From CAYPZU01 sp964415395 (GTDB lineage: Bacteria > Chlamydiota > Chlamydiia > Chlamydiales > SM23-39): DNA of 17,617 nt. The DNA lies in the NCBI GenBank assembly GCA_964415395.1, contig CAYPZU010000045.1:1-17617 (forward strand). The letters run 5' to 3'. Shown piece by piece: positions 13,966 to 17,617 of this stretch (position 1 is the stretch's first letter; every line of letters starts with the position of its first letter). Position numbers and translations under genes: made by a program. The notes below the pieces were generated by a model. That model was not told the origin of the DNA. It did no database searches and was given only the letters and a program-made list of their open reading frames with translations.

Positions 13966-15522
13966 GTGCCTGTTTTAAACTGGATAGGAAAAGATGCTGT
14001 TGTAAATCATGACAAATGTGTTCCTTTTAGATTATTAAAAAAAAATAAATCAAAATCAGTAGGAAATTCAGAAAACCTCATAATTGAAGGAGATAATCTT
14101 GAGGCATTAAAGGCATTACTGCCTCACTATCAAAATAAAATAAAATGTATCTATATTGATCCACCGTACAATACCGGAAACGAAAAATGGGTTTACAATG
14201 ACAATGTCAATTCTCCAAAGATCCAAAAATGGCTAGGTAAAACAGTTGGTAAACAAGATGAAGATCTTACACGTCACGATAAATGGCTTTGTATGATGTA
14301 TCCACGATTAAAACTATTAAAAGAATTACTAAGTGATGATGGAATAATTTTCATATCGATTGATGATGATGAACATAATAATCTTGAAACTATACTAAAA
14401 GAGATTTTTGGGGAAGAAAATTTTATTGCAAACATTGTTTGGCAAAAAGTTTACAGTCCAAAAAATCAATCAAAACGAATTTCCATTGATCATGAATATG
14501 TTGTATCATATGCAAAAAACATTGAAAATGCACATTTCAATCTATTACCAAGAACTGAAAAGATGGATAAAGCATACAAAAATCCCGATAATGATCCACG
14601 CGGTGACTGGAAGCCTGGGGATCTTATTGCTAATGAAGAGAGAACTAATGGGCACTATGAAGTTACAAGTCCAAGCGGCAAAGTCTTCAATTCTCCATCA
14701 GGAAAACATTGGGCAGTTTCCGAAACCAAAATGCAAGAATTGATTAAAGATAATAGAGTTTGGTTTGGAAAAAATGGTGATGCAATACCAAGTGTTAAAC
14801 AATTTCTTAATGAAGTTCAACAAGGAAGAAAAGCATCAACATTGTTTTTCTATCAAGAAGCTGGACATACAGATGAAGCCAAAAAAGAATTAATTGAATT
14901 GTTTGAACAATCGGATGATCTTTTCCCAACTCCAAAACCAACAAGATTAATCAAACAGATATTACGTTTATCTGGAACAAAAAACGATATTATTTTAGAT
15001 TCATTTGCTGGAACGGGTACTACTGCTCAAGCTGTTTTACAATTAAACAAAGAAGATGAGGGTAATAGAAAATTCATTTTAGTAGAAATAGAACCTGAAA
15101 TTTGCAAAAAAATTACTTCGGAAAGAGTGAAAAAAGTGATTGAGGGGTATGGAGATATTCCAGGCATTGGTGGTGGATTTCAATATGCAGTTCTTGATAA
15201 GAGATTATTCAATTCTGACGGTAGAATAAATGAAACGTGTACATTTGAGGAATTAGCATCATATGTCTATTTCACAGAAACAAAGACGATTCTAAATACA
15301 AAAAAGATCAACAAAACGCTTCTAGATGTCTACAATGACACTGAATACCATCTAATCTTCAATGGAATCGGAAAAAATAGCTTAGATAGAGAGTTTCTAA
15401 TCAGTTTAGATCGACATAAAAATAAGATAATCTATGCTGACAAATGTACATTAGATGATAGTTTGTTAGAAAAATACAACACTATTTTTAAACAAATACC
15501 ATATGAGGTTAGAGAATTCTAA
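13966..15522 (+). CDS. mod: Type III restriction-modification system DNA methyltransferase subunit (Mod)
   Basis: The 518-residue protein (from GTG 13966) methylates an adenine or, less likely, cytosine amino group in its recognition site. It begins with VPVLNWIGKDAVVNH, the usual opening of this Mod branch. LIIEGDNLEALKALL follows, then the catalytic DPPYNTG (65-71), KWLCMMYPRLKLLKELL and GIIFISIDD. A variable target-recognition region spans about 150-300, and the SAM-binding SFAGTGTTAQ is at 346-355. Catalytic motif before FxGxG marks a beta-class amino-methyltransferase, and DPPY favours N6-adenine. A C-terminal domain follows to EVREF. An in-frame TTG at 13888 would add 26 residues unlike the family. 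Its stop codon overlaps the res start. Whether the pair is active, and its recognition site, cannot be read here. Confidence 0.9.
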   Translation: MPVLNWIGKDAVVNHDKCVPFRLLKKNKSKSVGNSENLIIEGDNLEALKALLPHYQNKIKCIYIDPPYNTGNEKWVYNDNVNSPKIQKWLGKTVGKQDEDLTRHDKWLCMMYPRLKLLKELLSDDGIIFISIDDDEHNNLETILKEIFGEENFIANIVWQKVYSPKNQSKRISIDHEYVVSYAKNIENAHFNLLPRTEKMDKAYKNPDNDPRGDWKPGDLIANEERTNGHYEVTSPSGKVFNSPSGKHWAVSETKMQELIKDNRVWFGKNGDAIPSVKQFLNEVQQGRKASTLFFYQEAGHTDEAKKELIELFEQSDDLFPTPKPTRLIKQILRLSGTKNDIILDSFAGTGTTAQAVLQLNKEDEGNRKFILVEIEPEICKKITSERVKKVIEGYGDIPGIGGGFQYAVLDKRLFNSDGRINETCTFEELASYVYFTETKTILNTKKINKTLLDVYNDTEYHLIFNGIGKNSLDREFLISLDRHKNKIIYADKCTLDDSLLEKYNTIFKQIPYEVREF

Positions 15523-17617
15523 TGCTAGAACTAAAAACATACCAAAAAAGAGCCATACAAGAATTTGAATCGTATCTAGATAGCATAAGGCAATTTGGTT
15601 CAGACAAAGGACATGATATAGGATTTTACATGACAACACAGAAAAAATATCAATCACAAGGATTAGGTAATATTCCTTATATCTGCATAAAAATTCCTAC
15701 AGGCGGCGGTAAAACACTAGTTGCATGCTACATATTGGATTCAATTTATGAAAAATTTGCAGAATCTAGAAATCAGAAAGGTCTTGTATTATGGCTTGTA
15801 CCAACTAATGCAATTAGAACACAGATAATTAATGCACTAAAAGATAGAAATCATCCATATCGTGAAGTGCTTGACAGAAAGTTTTCAAATAATATACTTA
15901 TCATGGATATTAAAGAAGCACTTTCTATAAAAAAATCAGACATACAGGATAATCTATGCATAATTGTTTCAACTGTAAGTGCATTTAGGATTGCAGACAA
16001 AGAAGGAAGAAAAGTTTATGGCGAAAACGGTAGTCTATTAGAACACTTTGAAGAGATTCCAGATGAATTAAAAAAAATATTAGAAAAAGATCCAGATGAT
16101 CAGATAACAATATCTTTAATGAATGTTATCAGAATATCTAACCCAATAATTATTGCAGATGAAGGACATCATGTAAAGACTATTCTATCTACCGCGATGT
16201 TCAAGGAAATGAATCCAGCATTTGTTGTAGAATACACTGCAACACCAATGCCTGAAAGCAATGTTCTGGTTAATGTAACTGCTGGAGAACTAAAAGAAGA
16301 AAAAATGGTAAAAATACCAATTTGGTTAAAAAATATTGCACAGTGGCAACAGACAATTCGTGATGGAGTTATAGAAAGAGATAAGCTTGAAAATATTGCA
16401 AAAAAGGAAAAAGGGGAGTACATCAGACCAATAGCACTAATTCAAGCAGAACAAGAAAAAATAGATGCTAAAAAAATACATGTCCAGAAAATTATAGAAT
16501 TTCTCAAAAATGATTGTAAAATTCCTGAAGAACAAATTGCCATCAGAACTGGAACACAAGACGATTTGACCAAGTTAGGTAATGAAATATTTGAAAAGGA
16601 TTGCCCTATTCGTTATATCATTACAGTAGCTGCATTAAAGGAAGGATGGGATAATGCATTTGCATATGTTTTGATTTCAGTAGCAAACATAGGCGCAAAA
16701 ATTGCTGTAGAGCAAGTAATAGGCAGGATTCTCAGATTACCTAATGTTAAAGAGAAAAAACATGAGGAATTAAATTGTTCATACGTATTCACATCCTCAA
16801 GAAACTTTAGTGAGGCTGCAAATAATCTTGAAAAAGGGTTAATCGAAAACGGTTACTCTACAAGTGATCTGAAGGAATTAACTGGAGAATTAACTGAAAC
16901 GGTTAAAAAATTTAATGTGTACAAAAAAGTCAATTCTGATAAAAATATCAAAGTGCCATTTTTAGCCGTAAAAGATGACAATTACAGAAAATTAGAGTTC
17001 TATGAGGATCTTATCAGTGATAAATTTGATCTAACAAAACAAAGCCTTCCTGATGAATTTGATTTGTATTATGATCAGGATAGAGTACAGAAAATTGATG
17101 TAGAGAAGGATAAATTTGTACGTTCAGAACAAATGAAATTACCAATTGTATATGATCATAAAGATTTCTCTAAAGATGATCTTTTATTTTGGCTTGACAA
17201 AAAAGTATTACGAAAACAATACTCACAAAAAGATAAAAGAACTTTTTTTGTAATGTTAATTGATTTTCTTATTATCAAAAAAAAATACACTGTATCTGAA
17301 CTAGCAATTAATTGTTTTAAATTAAAATCTGTTGTTGAAAATTATTTGGATAGACTTGAAGAAAATGCTGCAAAAATAAAATTCGATCAAATGATCAAAA
17401 ATAAAGAAATTTTACTTGATAAAGAATTTTTAAATCTGCCTGATGAAGTTACCATTGACAACCTATGTGAAGATGTATTTAACAATCACCTCTATAAAAT
17501 GGCTGGAAAATTAAATTCAGAAGAACGTACGCTTGCCCTCAAAATAGATTGTCTTGACAATATTTTATGGTGGTATAGAAACCCAGAGAAAAAAGATGAA
17601 GCAGTATACCTTCAGGG
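15522..17617 (+). CDS. res: Type III restriction enzyme Res subunit, DEAD/DEAH-type helicase (3' end outside window)
   Basis: The frame opens at ATG 15522, overlapping the mod stop as TAATG, and stays open for 698 codons to the window edge. The protein starts LELKTYQKRAI (Q-motif-like). Superfamily 2 helicase motifs follow in order: Walker A KIPTGGGKT (57-65), VPTNAIRTQI (motif Ia), motif II ADEGHH (212-217), motif III-like EYTATP (237-242), ALKEGWDNAFAYVLIS (371-386) and motif VI EQVIGRILRLP (397-407). These match the ATP-driven translocase part of type III Res subunits. The PD-(D/E)xK nuclease domain expected at the C-terminus is not yet visible; the last residues, WWYRNPEKKDEA, look like the lead-in to it. 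Mod-res order with translational coupling is the norm for type III systems. Confidence 0.88.
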   Translation, partial: MLELKTYQKRAIQEFESYLDSIRQFGSDKGHDIGFYMTTQKKYQSQGLGNIPYICIKIPTGGGKTLVACYILDSIYEKFAESRNQKGLVLWLVPTNAIRTQIINALKDRNHPYREVLDRKFSNNILIMDIKEALSIKKSDIQDNLCIIVSTVSAFRIADKEGRKVYGENGSLLEHFEEIPDELKKILEKDPDDQITISLMNVIRISNPIIIADEGHHVKTILSTAMFKEMNPAFVVEYTATPMPESNVLVNVTAGELKEEKMVKIPIWLKNIAQWQQTIRDGVIERDKLENIAKKEKGEYIRPIALIQAEQEKIDAKKIHVQKIIEFLKNDCKIPEEQIAIRTGTQDDLTKLGNEIFEKDCPIRYIITVAALKEGWDNAFAYVLISVANIGAKIAVEQVIGRILRLPNVKEKKHEELNCSYVFTSSRNFSEAANNLEKGLIENGYSTSDLKELTGELTETVKKFNVYKKVNSDKNIKVPFLAVKDDNYRKLEFYEDLISDKFDLTKQSLPDEFDLYYDQDRVQKIDVEKDKFVRSEQMKLPIVYDHKDFSKDDLLFWLDKKVLRKQYSQKDKRTFFVMLIDFLIIKKKYTVSELAINCFKLKSVVENYLDRLEENAAKIKFDQMIKNKEILLDKEFLNLPDEVTIDNLCEDVFNNHLYKMAGKLNSEERTLALKIDCLDNILWWYRNPEKKDEAVYLQ

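Noticed and set aside
1..17617. CRISPR arrays, insertion sequences or terminal inverted repeats
   Set aside because: I looked for regularly spaced repeats and transposase motifs; the only tandem repeat seen is the in-gene 93-bp one.

Overview
The window looks like a chromosomal segment of an ammonia-oxidising archaeon of the Nitrososphaeria (Thaumarchaeota), most likely the Nitrosopumilales. This rests on the A/T-rich base composition, frequent TTG and GTG starts, TATA boxes about 25-30 nt before start codons with no room for a leader or Shine-Dalgarno site, a tRNA gene without encoded CCA, and the protein families seen. No marker such as rRNA or amoA is present, so the species is not fixed.

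Layout. (1) 1-1735: the 3' part of a membrane-anchored, proline-rich and coiled-coil protein with an internal 93-bp tandem repeat; a short frameshifted relic that may be the C-terminus of an integrase; and a tRNA-Val(UAC) gene on the minus strand. (2) 1792-6877: housekeeping and hypothetical genes, namely a GT28-like glycosyltransferase, aspartate kinase, a possible structured RNA, a two-helix membrane protein, branched-chain aminotransferase (IlvE), a Cys-rich mini-protein, a SAM methyltransferase and a helical hypothetical protein. (3) 7043-13515: a surface-glycan cluster with an AglD-like/LPG-synthase-type membrane protein, a GDP-L-fucose synthase and a GDP-mannose 4,6-dehydratase in convergent orientation, a STELLO/DUF288-like putative glycosyltransferase, a divergent GT2 enzyme and a large GT-C-type membrane glycosyltransferase. 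(4) 13516-13965: an A/T-rich spacer with one G/C-rich structured patch. (5) 13966-17617: a type III restriction-modification pair, mod and res, translationally coupled by TAATG, with res running off the window.

How it works together. In region 3, Gmd and Fcl would convert GDP-mannose to GDP-L-fucose. The neighbouring GT2, STELLO-like and GT-C proteins are plausible users of nucleotide- or lipid-linked sugars, and the AglD-like protein is a plausible membrane partner. This fits synthesis of a fucose-containing surface glycan or S-layer decoration, but acceptor and linkage cannot be read from DNA. The glycan cluster and the type III system are typical variable, horizontally moving modules, while the left half looks like core chromosome with one old integration scar at tRNA-Val.

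Most genes here appear to be transcribed singly from their own leaderless promoters. TATA spacing was therefore used to choose among alternative starts.
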